Shown here: positions 8,603 through 16,619 of the stretch, piece by piece | Layout: the number at the start of each line of letters is the position of its first letter | Position numbering within the stretch: position 1 is the first letter of the stretch | Assembly (NCBI GenBank): GCA_022711595.1 | Contig: JAKLET010000021.1 | Location: 1-64,000, forward strand | DNA: 64,000 nt | Reading direction: 5' to 3' | Source: Deltaproteobacteria bacterium | GTDB lineage: Bacteria > Desulfobacterota > Syntrophorhabdia > Syntrophorhabdales > Syntrophorhabdaceae | Translations under genes and position numbers: made by a program | Notes under the pieces: model-generated | Seen by the model: the letters and a program-made list of their open reading frames with translations, nothing else | Databases searched by the model: none | Told to the model about the DNA's origin: nothing

Positions 8603-8630
8603 TGTATATATGTGCCGACTTCTTTTTCAA
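8603..8630 (-). promoter_or_regulatory. Promoter of the nuclease-channel operon, near leaderless
   Basis: On the minus strand, TTGAAA (8630-8625), a 16-bp spacer and TATACA (8608-8603). The expected start site, about 8596, is within 2-3 nt of the ATG at 8594, so the transcript is predicted to be leaderless. Confidence 0.55.
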
Positions 8631-8639
8631 CAAAAAAAC

Positions 8640-9557
8640 CTGGGGTCAGGTCTTGTATTTGATCATTTCTTGTGATATTCTGGATCCATGGCACGTCCGC
8701 TTCGCGTAGAATATCCAGGCGCTTTTTATCACATCACCTCCCGAGGCAACGCCGGGGACAGGATATTCAGAAGCGACAGAGACCGGAGGATATTTCTCGA
8801 GGTACTCAGCGAGACAGTGGAACAGTTTCGCTGGATCTGCCACGCTTACTGCCTGATGGAGAACCATTATCATCTTGTCATCGAAACCCCTCAGGCAAAT
8901 CTTTCCCGCGGGATGAGGCATCTGAACGGTGTTTACACGCAAAAATATAACTGGCACCACAGCCGGATGGGTCATGTGTTCCAGGGGAGGTTCAAGGCCA
9001 TTGTTGTCGACAGGGACAGCTATCTCCTTGAGCTCTCCAGGTATGTCGCATTAAACCCCGTCCGCGCCAATATAGTGAAACATCCAGGTGAATGGAAATG
9101 GAGCAGTTACCTCGCCACTGCAGGCAAGGACCGCCTGCCTGTATTTCTAACTACGGATTTCATCCTCGCCCTTTTTGCCAAACGCAGAAGCCGCGCCCAG
9201 GAGCTCTATGCTTCCTTCGTGATGGAAGGAGTAACCCTGGAATCACCATGGAAGGAGCTTAAAGGGCAGATATTTCTCGGCGGCAATGATTTTATCAGAC
9301 GGTGCAAGGCCCTGCTTTCGCACCAGGAGTCGCTTGAGGTGCCCAGGCGCCAGCGTCATGCAGAGAGACCGCCCCTTCAGGTACTGTTTAATGCTGAAGG
9401 AAGTAAAAAGGACAGGAACGAGAGTATTACCCGGGCTTTCTGCGAATATGCTTACACCCTGCAGGAGATTGCCGATGCGTTGGGGATACACTACTCATCG
9501 GTGAGCAGGATTGCGCGGGCAGGGAAAAAAATGATCAAATACAAGACCTGACCCCAG
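8640..9557 (+). mobile_element. RAYT (REP-associated tyrosine transposase) element with 28-bp inverted ends
   Basis: A 918-bp unit bounded by the 28-bp repeat (8640-8667) and its exact reverse complement (9530-9557). It carries one transposase gene, whose last codons and stop lie within the right terminal repeat. The same repeat bounds the shorter element at 4011-4173, forms one end of 4936-5143, and occurs alone at 2957-2984. Confidence 0.9.
8688..9551 (+). CDS. REP-associated tyrosine transposase (TnpA_REP, Y1 superfamily)
   Basis: A protein of 287 residues. The N-terminal Y1/HUH domain (MARPLRVEYPGAFYHITSRG, then MENHYHLVIE with the metal-binding H-x-H, then a tyrosine in SRYVALNPVRAN) matches the RAYT branch of IS200-like single-strand transposases. 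A C-terminal helix-turn-helix (LQEIADALGIHYSSVSRI) probably reads the repeat DNA. RAYTs cut and move REP-type repeats, and many behave as domesticated single-copy genes. The final residues MIKYKT and the TGA stop are encoded inside the terminal repeat, tying gene and repeat together. The ATG is preceded only by a weak ribosome site. Confidence 0.95.
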   Translation: MARPLRVEYPGAFYHITSRGNAGDRIFRSDRDRRIFLEVLSETVEQFRWICHAYCLMENHYHLVIETPQANLSRGMRHLNGVYTQKYNWHHSRMGHVFQGRFKAIVVDRDSYLLELSRYVALNPVRANIVKHPGEWKWSSYLATAGKDRLPVFLTTDFILALFAKRRSRAQELYASFVMEGVTLESPWKELKGQIFLGGNDFIRRCKALLSHQESLEVPRRQRHAERPPLQVLFNAEGSKKDRNESITRAFCEYAYTLQEIADALGIHYSSVSRIARAGKKMIKYKT

Positions 9558-9620
9558 GGTCCTGGCCTTTCTACGATTTCTTTTGTTTCTGCGGCCGAAA
9601 ACCCGGATATTTACCGGCCA

Positions 9621-9691
9621 TGCAAACCATGGTGATCAGGCAGAACAGAGAAACCAGACAGATCAGATCGATGAGATCAACCATATAAACC
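9621..9691. repeat. Degenerate AAACC/GGTTT intergenic array
   Basis: Contains GCAAACCATGG, GAGAAACCAGAC and CCATATAAACC right up to the stop codon of the 9693-10031 gene. It resembles the clearer 9-bp-periodic arrays elsewhere in the window but lacks their T-rich arm. Confidence 0.4.
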
Positions 9692-9692
9692 T

Positions 9693-10031
9693 TCAATTAT
9701 ACTTGTTCTTCAATTTCAGAAAACCGGCGTAATCCGTGGCCCTCCAGTAATATATCTCATCGTCTGCAATGGAGAAGGTTGGGGTGTTTTCCAGTCCCAT
9801 CGTTCCTACCCATTTCCATTCGTTCTCGACAAGAACCTGGGCCTGGGCATGGTGCGTCCAGATGCCCGCGCCCCACAGCAGCCCATCGGGGCCCACCTTA
9901 TAGACGGCTATGCGGGTTTGAAATCCTTTCGCGGCATAGTGGTTGGCGTCCTCCACGGACGTGACCCTGCACGTTGTGCAACCCAAGAAGGGTATGAGCG
10001 CGATGATGACTATGATCAAAAGTGTTTTCAC
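9693..10031 (-). CDS. Small putative lipoprotein, unknown function
   Basis: A protein of 112 residues. The GTG at 10031 was chosen because GGAAGG lies 7 nt upstream and it gives a clean hydrophobic N-terminus (KTLLIIVIIALIPFLGC). The cysteine after FLG could be a lipidation site, though the -3 residue (Phe) is not ideal. The mature part has no recognised domain; it is rich in Trp and Tyr (EWKWVGTMG, DEIYYWRATDYAGFLKLKNKYN). The 360 bp upstream hold no gene, only AAAC-type repeats. Unrecognised; real by ribosome site and start, function unknown. Confidence 0.6.
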   Translation of the reverse strand: MKTLLIIVIIALIPFLGCTTCRVTSVEDANHYAAKGFQTRIAVYKVGPDGLLWGAGIWTHHAQAQVLVENEWKWVGTMGLENTPTFSIADDEIYYWRATDYAGFLKLKNKYN

Positions 10032-10211
10032 TGGGCACCTTCCATTCCCCGGCCGTCCGTTCCAATCCACTGACAACGACACAAAGCATTTCTTGATTGA
10101 CGGTGCTGCGATATGCTCGCTGCGTTCCCATCGTGAATTATTTATCGGCAGTTATGCCCCGGGATTAAGGATGCAGGGATGGCGGGGAAAAGCGGGGAAA
10201 ATGGGACCAAA

Positions 10212-10257
10212 AGACAGTTTAAATGTTTGAAAAGCGTTTGAATGTTTGTGAAGCGAT
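10212..10257. repeat. Period-8 TTTGAAAA/TTTGAATG repeat
   Basis: The reverse complement (ATCGCTTCACAAACATTC and onward) matches 176-222 with a few changes, including CTTCACAAAC and TTAAACTGT. It lies between the lipoprotein gene and panD. Confidence 0.5.
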
Positions 10258-10280
10258 ATGGAATGGGGAAGAAAAAAATC

Positions 10281-10390
10281 TGGTTTGTCCGGCCAGGTTA
10301 ACCAGACAAACCAGAGTGATTGAATAAACCAGAGAAAAAAGAGAAACTAAAGAAACCGTATAAACCTAATAAACAGAATAAACTAAAAAC
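10281..10390. repeat. 9-bp-periodic GGTTT/AAACC array downstream of panD
   Basis: GGTTTGTCC and a GGTTAACC junction are followed by a long AAACC-rich arm (AAACCAGAG, AAACCGTAT, AAACCTAAT and variants). It ends 6 bp before the panD stop. One of eight such arrays in the window. Confidence 0.65.
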
Positions 10391-10395
10391 GTTTT

Positions 10396-10767
10396 TCAGT
10401 TCACTGCGTGGAGGTGCTCTGTTTTGATCCTGTTCGCGCTGTCTACGTAGACCTTTTTCGGCTTGAAGGTCTCCAGTTCCTGCTCCTCGAAGCTCGCATA
10501 GGTGGCGATTATGATGATATCGCCCTTTTTTGCCTTGTGGGCGGCGGCGCCGTTGATACAGATAACGCCTGAGTCCTTGTCACCCCGTATGGCGTAGGTC
10601 GTGAAGCGCTCTCCCGATGTAACATTATAGATATCGACCTGTTCGTAGGGGATGATGTTGGCTTTATCCATGAGGAGAGAGTCGATGGTGATGCTCCCTT
10701 CGTAATCGAGATTACTGTCGGTCACGATGGCCCTATGGATCTTTGATTTCATCATGGTCCTTCTCAT
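10396..10767 (-). CDS. panD: Aspartate 1-decarboxylase
   Basis: A 123-residue proenzyme that decarboxylates L-aspartate to beta-alanine for pantothenate synthesis. It begins [20 protein letters not shown]. The self-cleavage site is Gly24-Ser25 in DYEGSITID, where Ser25 becomes the pyruvoyl cofactor. The downstream [12 protein letters not shown] and IIIATYA motifs are intact. GGAGG lies 8 nt before the ATG at 10767, and the start overlaps the panC stop (ATGA), so it is translationally coupled as the last gene of panBCD. Confidence 0.97.
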   Translation of the reverse strand: MRRTMMKSKIHRAIVTDSNLDYEGSITIDSLLMDKANIIPYEQVDIYNVTSGERFTTYAIRGDKDSGVICINGAAAHKAKKGDIIIIATYASFEEQELETFKPKKVYVDSANRIKTEHLHAVN

Positions 10768-11615
10768 TTTGATGCCTCCGTTAAGATCGTGTTGTCTATC
10801 AGTCTTGTTTTGCCCACCCGGCATGCCACGGCAAGGACGGCCCTGTCTTTTATGATGGGGACATCTTCCAGTGTTGCGGTGTCGCAAATATCTATATATT
10901 CGACGTCGATGCCGTCCTCCAGGTGAAGGATATCATCCACGGCTTTCCTGATCGTATTGGCCTTTTTTTCGCCTGCGCCTACCATTTCCTGCGCTTTTTT
11001 CAGGGAAGCGCTGATAAGGAGGGCCTTTTTCCTTTCTGTTTCGCTGAGGTACGTGTTCCGCGAACTCATGGCGAGGCCGTCATGTTCGCGGATGGTGGGA
11101 TAGGGGACTATCTCGACGTCCATGTTGAGATCTTTCACCATTCTTTCGATGACGGTCAGCTGCTGGTAGTCTTTCTGGCCGAAGACGGCATAGTGGGGCT
11201 TGACTATATTGAAGAGCTTTGTCACCACGGTGGCGACGCCGGTGAAATGACCGGCCCTTGTTTTGCCGCAGAGATGGTCCTCGAGCTTTTTTACCTCCAC
11301 GTAGGTGGTGAAGCCGTCCAGATACATCTGACCGTCGTCGGGGTAGAAGATGATATCGGTGCCTTCTTTTTCCAGGAGTGCCCTGTCGCGTTCGAAATCG
11401 CGGGGATACCGGGCAAGGTCTTCCGTGGGCCCGAACTGGATGGGATTGACAAATATGCTCACGACGACGATGCCGGCAAGCTCGCGGGCACGCCTGACAA
11501 GGGCCAGGTGGCCTTCGTGGAGGTAGCCCATGGTCGGAACGAACGCAATGCGCTTGTCCTTTCTTAATTCATCGGAAAGCTTCTGCATTTCAGTGACGGT
11601 CCGTATTATCTTCAT
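10764..11615 (-). CDS. panC: Pantothenate synthetase
   Basis: A 283-residue ATP-dependent ligase joining pantoate and beta-alanine. The ATP-binding signature [19 protein letters not shown] is near the N-terminus; [32 protein letters not shown] and the KMSKS-like [10 protein letters not shown] all match the family. The ATG at 11615 gives the standard N-terminus MKIIRTV and the usual length. It lies just past the panB stop; in-frame codons up to 11639 are probably not translated. Confidence 0.97.
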   Translation of the reverse strand: MKIIRTVTEMQKLSDELRKDKRIAFVPTMGYLHEGHLALVRRARELAGIVVVSIFVNPIQFGPTEDLARYPRDFERDRALLEKEGTDIIFYPDDGQMYLDGFTTYVEVKKLEDHLCGKTRAGHFTGVATVVTKLFNIVKPHYAVFGQKDYQQLTVIERMVKDLNMDVEIVPYPTIREHDGLAMSSRNTYLSETERKKALLISASLKKAQEMVGAGEKKANTIRKAVDDILHLEDGIDVEYIDICDTATLEDVPIIKDRAVLAVACRVGKTRLIDNTILTEASK

Positions 11616-11616
11616 G

Positions 11617-12414
11617 TCAGTGGAATGATTGGCTGTCATCGGGAAAGGTCCCTGACGTAACCTCGCTTATGTAGGATTTGACGGCAGTATCTATAATATC
11701 GGAGAGATTGGCGTATTGTTTTACGAATTTTGGCCTGAAATCGCCCAGAAGGCCAAGGAGGTCGTGGAACACGAGGACCTGACCGTCACAGTCGGGCCCG
11801 GCGCCGATGCCTATCGTCGGGATGGAGAGCATTTCGGTGATCTCCTTCGCAAGCTGCCTCGGAACGCATTCAAGGACAACCATGAAGGCCCCGGCCTGTT
11901 CCACGGCCTTTGCGTCCTCAATGAGCTTTGATACGTCCTCTCCCTTGCCCTGGACCTTGTATCCGCCCATGCGGTGGATGGACTGGGGGGTAAGACCGAT
12001 GTGGGCCACGACGGGGATGTCCACGTCGACCATGGCCCTGATGGTTTCCCGCATGGCGCTGCCGCCTTCGAGCTTGACCGCTTCCGCGCCGCTTTCCTTG
12101 AGCATCCTGCCGGCGTTGCGCTTTGCCTGTTCGATGCTTTCCTGGTAGGACATGAAGGGCATGTCGATGATGACCAGGGCCCGTTTCGTCCCTCTGACGA
12201 CAGCCCGCGTGTGGTGGATCATCTCTTCAACGGTCACGGGGATGGTGTTGGGATAGCCAAGCACTACGGGGCCCACGGAATCTCCGACCAGAATGGTGTC
12301 CACGCCTGCTTTATCGAGGATCTTTGCGGTGGGATGGTCGTAGGCGGTGAGCATGGTGATCTTTGCTCCACCTTTCATGCTTTTTAATGACGGTACCGTT
12401 ATTTTGTCCATCAT
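11617..12414 (-). CDS. panB: 3-methyl-2-oxobutanoate hydroxymethyltransferase
   Basis: A 265-residue TIM-barrel enzyme that adds the one-carbon unit of methylenetetrahydrofolate to ketoisovalerate to make ketopantoate, the first committed step to pantothenate. Family motifs are [33 protein letters not shown] and [13 protein letters not shown]. First gene of panBCD. AAGGG precedes two adjacent ATG codons (12414, 12411). The ribosome site lies just after a leader terminator at 12424-12457, so expression is probably controlled by attenuation. Confidence 0.97.
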   Translation of the reverse strand: MMDKITVPSLKSMKGGAKITMLTAYDHPTAKILDKAGVDTILVGDSVGPVVLGYPNTIPVTVEEMIHHTRAVVRGTKRALVIIDMPFMSYQESIEQAKRNAGRMLKESGAEAVKLEGGSAMRETIRAMVDVDIPVVAHIGLTPQSIHRMGGYKVQGKGEDVSKLIEDAKAVEQAGAFMVVLECVPRQLAKEITEMLSIPTIGIGAGPDCDGQVLVFHDLLGLLGDFRPKFVKQYANLSDIIDTAVKSYISEVTSGTFPDDSQSFH

Positions 12415-12423
12415 GTTCCCTTA

Positions 12424-12530
12424 CAAAAAAAACCTTCCGAACTGGTATCAGAAGGTTGTCAATCGCTGCGTTCCTTCCGTCTCGGTCCAGTCTTAAGGAT
12501 CCAAGCGGTATGTGGTAATATGAAACACCC
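12424..12530 (-). promoter_or_regulatory. panB leader with intrinsic terminator (candidate pan-motif RNA)
   Basis: On the minus strand, AACCTTC and GAAGGTT (12457-12451 and 12437-12431) form a stem followed by eight U residues, ending about 10 nt before the panB ATG. Upstream, GGAAGG (12479-12474) can instead pair with the CCUUC of the terminator's 5' arm, giving mutually exclusive structures. A further small stem is CCG-AGA-CGG. The published 'pan' RNA motif occupies the same place ahead of panB operons, including in Deltaproteobacteria. The match to its consensus was not checked. Confidence 0.6.
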
Positions 12531-12567
12531 AATCCCGGGAAAAGTCAATAATATATTTTATCGGCGG

Positions 12568-12765
12568 TTATAATGCCCCTTTGTTCCTGTATTCGTCGTA
12601 CCTCATCAAGGCGATGAATGCTTCTTCATCGTCAAGGAACTCATCATAGCTGAGCTCCTTGATCACCTGACTGCTCCCGCAATTGGGGCAGAAGAGCTCC
12701 GGCACCTCACCATCGAGAAATGAGTATCCGCAGAGTTTACAGATGTATTCGTCGGGTATTCGCAC
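12568..12765 (-). CDS. Small rubredoxin-like / zinc-ribbon protein
   Basis: A protein of 65 residues. Two metal knuckles, Cys9-x2-Cys12 (YICKLCGYSF) and Cys26-x2-Cys29 (LFCPNCG), have the CxxCGY...CPxCG pattern of rubredoxin domains such as those ending rubrerythrins. The acidic C-terminal tail (SYDEFLDDEEAF) is unassigned. It uses a GTG start with GGAGG 6 nt upstream. Possible roles are electron transfer or simple zinc binding; partners are unknown. It stands upstream of the panB leader and downstream of the metallo-hydrolase gene. Confidence 0.8.
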   Translation of the reverse strand: MRIPDEYICKLCGYSFLDGEVPELFCPNCGSSQVIKELSYDEFLDDEEAFIALMRYDEYRNKGAL

Positions 12766-12846
12766 TTGTTGCCTCCTTCAAAACTAACACATCAAAAATA
12801 CATGCATACAGGGTTTTTTGTCAATGACATTCGTCACCCTGACTGC

Positions 12847-13500
12847 TTAAAAGAACTCATCAATGACCACCTTGAAATTTTTCTTAATTGTATCGCTACC
12901 TTTCACGATATCCCCGTGGCCGGGAATGAGGTATTCGATGTCAAGTGCAGAGAGTTTCTTGATGCTTTGGGCAAGGGCCTGCATATTTCCGCCCGGCAGG
13001 TCGGTCCTGCCCACACCCATATAGAAGAGGGTGTCTCCCGAGATGAGGAGCTTTTTTTCTTCCCAGTAGAGGCATAAGGAACCCGGTGAATGACCGGGGG
13101 TGTCCAGCACCTGGAGTCTCTTTTCGCCGATATTCAGCATCCCCTCTTTCAGGAGGAAGGAAAAGGGCTTTCTCGGCATCTCGCAGCCTGTCATCATGAA
13201 AAGCTCCCTGCCGCCGCCGGACATGTAGTCGAACTCCGCCTTCCCTATTGCCCTCATCACGGAATCGTCGAATGAATCGATAGCCTCGATGTGGTCGGGA
13301 TGACCGTGGGTGCCTATGATGAGCTTCACATTCCGGATGTCCCTGCCGTCGCCCGCCATGCCGTTTGAGACATGTCCGAGGAAGTTAAGATGTCCGGGGT
13401 CTATGAGGGCCGGCGTCGGGCCGTCGATGAACAGGGCGTTGCAGTTATTCGCCTCGTATGAGGTCCAGGGGTATACGTAGATGTCGTCGATGAGTTTCAT
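12847..13500 (-). CDS. MBL-fold metallo-hydrolase
   Basis: A protein of 217 residues of the glyoxalase II/beta-lactamase superfamily. The metal motif THGHPDHIEAID, then a histidine in DTPGHSPGSLCLY, the aspartate in SGDTLFYMGVGRTDLPGG, and a final IPGHGD supply a complete dinuclear site. The compact size and the GRTDLPGG stretch resemble the ETHE1/glyoxalase II-like branch, which acts on glutathione or persulfide thioesters; the actual substrate cannot be read from sequence. It lies 12 bp after the PP-loop gene, in the same direction. Confidence 0.9.
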   Translation of the reverse strand: MKLIDDIYVYPWTSYEANNCNALFIDGPTPALIDPGHLNFLGHVSNGMAGDGRDIRNVKLIIGTHGHPDHIEAIDSFDDSVMRAIGKAEFDYMSGGGRELFMMTGCEMPRKPFSFLLKEGMLNIGEKRLQVLDTPGHSPGSLCLYWEEKKLLISGDTLFYMGVGRTDLPGGNMQALAQSIKKLSALDIEYLIPGHGDIVKGSDTIKKNFKVVIDEFF

Positions 13501-13512
13501 TGTAGTCTCCCG

Positions 13513-14499
13513 TTATATGAGCATAGCATCGCTGTCGATCTCCTCCGGTGAGAAGGAAAAGGTCCTTTTCGCGCCGTCGTTGATCTCGACGGTGGCGGTG
13601 CCGGCCATGCCCTTGCCGTAGTGGGCGATGACCTGCGCCGATGTCATGATGTTATCTTTTGTCGCGTCTCCCTTGAGGATGACATGGGGACCGGTGAATC
13701 CGACGGGGTACATCAGCACGTAAGGGGTCTCCCATAAGGCCGTGAGGCGCCCGTTCTCGCGCTCGTTCCTGCCGACGATGAGCTTCGCGGAGGGCGAGAG
13801 CCTCAGGTGCCTCCCCATCGTCAGAAGCTCGATATCTTTCGTGGTGTAGGCCGTATCGGTCGCGATGAGGTCCTTGAACTTTCTCGAAAAGATGGGGTCC
13901 GTCAACAGGCAGCCGCCGCCGGGGAGCCCGAACTCGGTGAGCTTGTATGTGTCCACGAGCTGATATTGCACGTGACGTCCCCTGCCGGCGATGTCGAGGA
14001 GTTTTTCCCTGTCGATGATCCCCTCCTGTTCGGGGATGGTCGGCGGGAAGTGCTTCGCGGACAGCGGCCGGACAATGAGACCCTTGAGGCCGCTTTGCTT
14101 CTCTATGAGCTCCATGGTGTTGCGGCGCTGCGACATGGGCCTCTGGCCCAGGACCTCTCCGGTGACGACAAAGGACGCGTCGAGTTCGCCAAGGAGGTCT
14201 TTTGTCAGCCTGAGCATGTATATCCTGCAATCGATGCAGGGGTTCATGTTCTTGCCGTATCCGTACCGGGGGTTCTTGATGATCTCGATATAATCGTCCC
14301 CCTTTTTCTTCGTGATCATTTCTATGCCCAGTTCACGGGCGGTCCTGTGCGCCTGCAGGCCGCGCTCCTTGTCGCGCTTGCTCGCGAAGATGGAGGTGAA
14401 ATGGAGGCCTATGACCTCGATCCCCTGGTCGATGATGAGCTTTGTCCCGACGGCGCTGTCGAGTCCGCCGGAAATGAGCGATATGGCGCGTTTTTTCAT
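13513..14499 (-). CDS. PP-loop ATPase (ThiI/MnmA-type AANH domain) with NFACT-R-like tail
   Basis: A protein of 328 residues. SGGLDSAVG at the N-terminus is the PP-loop (SGG.DS) of adenylating N-type ATP pyrophosphatases used in tRNA thiolation. The cysteines of MNPCIDCRIYM and the following region resemble ThiI/MnmA-like thiolases. The C-terminal third (LRLSPSAKLIVGRNERENGRL ... GPHVILKG) resembles the RNA-binding NFACT-R/DUF814 module. A tRNA sulfur-insertion role is likely but unproven. It overlaps nothing and sits between the DUF39 gene and an MBL hydrolase, both plausibly linked to sulfur chemistry. Confidence 0.8.
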   Translation of the reverse strand: MKKRAISLISGGLDSAVGTKLIIDQGIEVIGLHFTSIFASKRDKERGLQAHRTARELGIEMITKKKGDDYIEIIKNPRYGYGKNMNPCIDCRIYMLRLTKDLLGELDASFVVTGEVLGQRPMSQRRNTMELIEKQSGLKGLIVRPLSAKHFPPTIPEQEGIIDREKLLDIAGRGRHVQYQLVDTYKLTEFGLPGGGCLLTDPIFSRKFKDLIATDTAYTTKDIELLTMGRHLRLSPSAKLIVGRNERENGRLTALWETPYVLMYPVGFTGPHVILKGDATKDNIMTSAQVIAHYGKGMAGTATVEINDGAKRTFSFSPEEIDSDAMLI

Positions 14500-14537
14500 G
14501 TCATGGTGTCCATCGAAACCTTAAAGGGAGGATAAGG

Positions 14538-15749
14538 CTATTGCATTTCCTCCGGGGTCCGTTCGTCAAGGGTGACAAGGCTTATGCCTGAATCGACCCC
14601 GGGCAGCGGTTCAACAGGGTTGGTCAACAGAAAACCGCCCGATCCGATCCATCCTTTCAGGGCGGAAGCTATCTCACGGGCCTTCGAATAGCTTGAGATG
14701 GGATAGGTGGGGACATCTTTCCCGTTAATGGATATCATGCCCGATTTCAATTGAGCGTAGGTCACCTCGCAGAGGCTTTTCGGTATCCGGTTCGGGTAAT
14801 CGCCGGAGTAATCGACCACCTGCGCGCAGAAGTCCTCGTCGCTTCGCGAGGTGAAATAGGCCATTTCTTCGTCAAGGACGGGTATGGGTATCCCGAGGCC
14901 GACGAACATGGTCGGCCCGTAGCCGAGGAAACTTGCCCCTTTGAGATAGTCCCCGCTCATCTTTTTGGCGTCACCGATGACGGCAAGCGTGCCGGCGCCG
15001 CCCTTTGGAAGCCCTTCGGGTGTCCTCGCCGCGCAAGGGTTGTGCTGGGTGCCGTTCCACGCGACATAACCGATGCCGCCGCCGAGGAATATCCGTGTGC
15101 CGATGCCGATCGTCCTGTATTTGGGGTCTTTCAGCAGGGGCGACAACTGGCCGGCACTGCAGTAATTCGCGCTCCCCAGGTTCGGCTTGATAACGCCCAT
15201 ATATGTGTGGATGACCTTTTTCGAGACATTGACGCCGACGTTGTAGTTCTGGTAGGAGTTGCGGGGGCTGTATATGTAGGCCTCATTCACCGTTTCCTTG
15301 TTGATGTATGTTTCGATCCTTTTGCGGGGATAACAATCGGTACCGTAGGTGGATGCTTCGAGCCTGATGCTCTTACCGCTGACGAAATCTTCTATAACGT
15401 GACCTCCGCCGTACTTGAAAGCGCCGGGATAGACGGTATTACGGGGGTCGTCATCCGGCATCGCTGTGGCTCCGAGGTAAACATCGACGGCTGCGATCCC
15501 GCAGTACGCGGGGACGTCGTTGAAGTAGCATTTCCCTCCGCCGATCTTGATCCTCGGCTTGGAGTGGCCGAGGTTCATGAACATGCCGCTGGAACACATG
15601 GGACCGAAGGTCCCCGTTGTCACAACGTCAACCTGCTGAGCAGCCTTTTTGGTGCCGCTTTTTTTGACGATGTCCACCATTTCTTCAGCGGTGACGACTA
15701 CAACCTTGCCCTTTTTGATCTTCTCGTTTATTTCAGCTATGGTTTTCAA
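14538..15749 (-). CDS. DUF39 homocysteine biosynthesis protein (L-aspartate semialdehyde sulfurtransferase type)
   Basis: A protein of 403 residues with the HcyBio (PF01837) signature: TTGTFGPMCSSGMFMNLGHSKP, AYCGIAAVDVYLGAT, EASTYGTDCYPRKR and GIGTRIFLGGGIGYVAWNGTQH. In methanogens and some anaerobic bacteria this family, often with a NIL/ferredoxin partner, makes homocysteine directly from aspartate semialdehyde and sulfide, bypassing the O-acylhomoserine routes. No NIL-ferredoxin gene is adjacent. Cysteines in PMCSSG and TDCYPRK are candidate catalytic or persulfide residues. The upstream non-coding DNA holds a repeat array. Confidence 0.9.
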   Translation of the reverse strand: MKTIAEINEKIKKGKVVVVTAEEMVDIVKKSGTKKAAQQVDVVTTGTFGPMCSSGMFMNLGHSKPRIKIGGGKCYFNDVPAYCGIAAVDVYLGATAMPDDDPRNTVYPGAFKYGGGHVIEDFVSGKSIRLEASTYGTDCYPRKRIETYINKETVNEAYIYSPRNSYQNYNVGVNVSKKVIHTYMGVIKPNLGSANYCSAGQLSPLLKDPKYRTIGIGTRIFLGGGIGYVAWNGTQHNPCAARTPEGLPKGGAGTLAVIGDAKKMSGDYLKGASFLGYGPTMFVGLGIPIPVLDEEMAYFTSRSDEDFCAQVVDYSGDYPNRIPKSLCEVTYAQLKSGMISINGKDVPTYPISSYSKAREIASALKGWIGSGGFLLTNPVEPLPGVDSGISLVTLDERTPEEMQ

Positions 15750-15842
15750 CCCTTTCCTCCCCGCGGACTTCGTATAGAGCGATATTATACAACATTCCGG
15801 CCGTTTTTTCAGTTCAAACGTTATGGTTTATTCAGTTTTTCA

Positions 15843-15926
15843 AGTTTCTTTGGTTTCTATAGTTTCTTTGGTTGTTAACCAGATAAACCAGACAAACCAT
15901 ATAAACCATATAAACCAGATAAACCG
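15843..15926. repeat. 9-bp-periodic GGTTT/AAACC palindromic array downstream of tsaB
   Basis: A T-rich arm of GGTTTCTAT/AGTTTCTTT units, a GGTTGTTAACC centre, then an A-rich arm of AAACCAGAC/AAACCATAT units. It ends 6 bp before the tsaB stop. The two arms can form a long imperfect hairpin. Confidence 0.75.
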
Positions 15927-15932
15927 TTCAGT

Positions 15933-16619
15933 TCAGTCGATGTTTATGTTCAGTTTGATCTCTGCTTCGGAGCGCCTGCCGTAGATGGGCATGAGGCTTC
16001 CGCGGCGGTCGGAGGACATTGCCGCAAGTCTTTCGTCGACGAGGGCCTTACCGGATATGTGGTCGTGCTCCGCGTGCAGGATGGTGACATCGCTCATGCC
16101 GGAAAGATATTTTTCGCATGCCGCTGTGCCTGTTCCAAAGAGGACGCAGGGAGTTCTGACGGTTTTCGGCACATCCTCCGGTTTTAAGGCCCCATATGAG
16201 GTGAGCCGTTTAAGGGCTCCCCGGGATACATGGTAGAGTGAAGAGAAGACCTCTCCCTTTTTTGCGTCGATAAGAGGGCACAGGTAAGACCCTTCACGGT
16301 CGGCCAGTGCGAAGGCCAGGGCATCGAGCGTGGGGATGCCGGTGACGGGCACGCCTGTGGCGGCATTCAGGCCCTTGCAGAAGGCCAGCGCGACCCTGAT
16401 CCCGGTGAAGGACCCGGGGCCGAGGGTGACGATGATCCCCGTCAAATCCCCGACCGAGAGGTCTCTGTCCCCGAGGATGGAACGGACGCTTTCGGGTATG
16501 ATCTGGGAGGGCGCCCTGGTTTCCTTGATCTGGCGCTCTTCAATGAACCCCTGACCGGAGGCCAGCGCAAGGGTCAGGTAATCGATGGTGTTGTCGATGG
16601 CGAGGACAAGTCTATTTGC
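15933..16619 (-). CDS. tsaB: tRNA threonylcarbamoyladenosine biosynthesis protein TsaB
   Basis: A 228-residue ASKHA-fold partner of TsaD in t6A37 synthesis. It begins MANRLVLAIDNTIDYLTLALA and contains the family's VTLGPGSFTGIRVALAFCKGL and IPTLDALAFA segments, followed by LIDAKKGEVFSSLY. The ATG at 16619 was chosen because it gives the standard N-terminus; it overlaps the rseP stop by 8 bp, and the upstream in-frame codons to 16673 look untranslated. It is the last gene of the rpsB-rseP housekeeping cluster. Confidence 0.93.
   Translation of the reverse strand, partial: ANRLVLAIDNTIDYLTLALASGQGFIEERQIKETRAPSQIIPESVRSILGDRDLSVGDLTGIIVTLGPGSFTGIRVALAFCKGLNAATGVPVTGIPTLDALAFALADREGSYLCPLIDAKKGEVFSSLYHVSRGALKRLTSYGALKPEDVPKTVRTPCVLFGTGTAACEKYLSGMSDVTILHAEHDHISGKALVDERLAAMSSDRRGSLMPIYGRRSEAEIKLNINID

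Noticed and set aside
12465-12500. Resemblance to SRP (4.5S) RNA because of GGAAGGAACGCAGC on the minus strand
   Set aside because: The rest of the SRP domain IV (GUC..GGU flanks and helix) is missing, and position plus terminator fit a panB leader instead.
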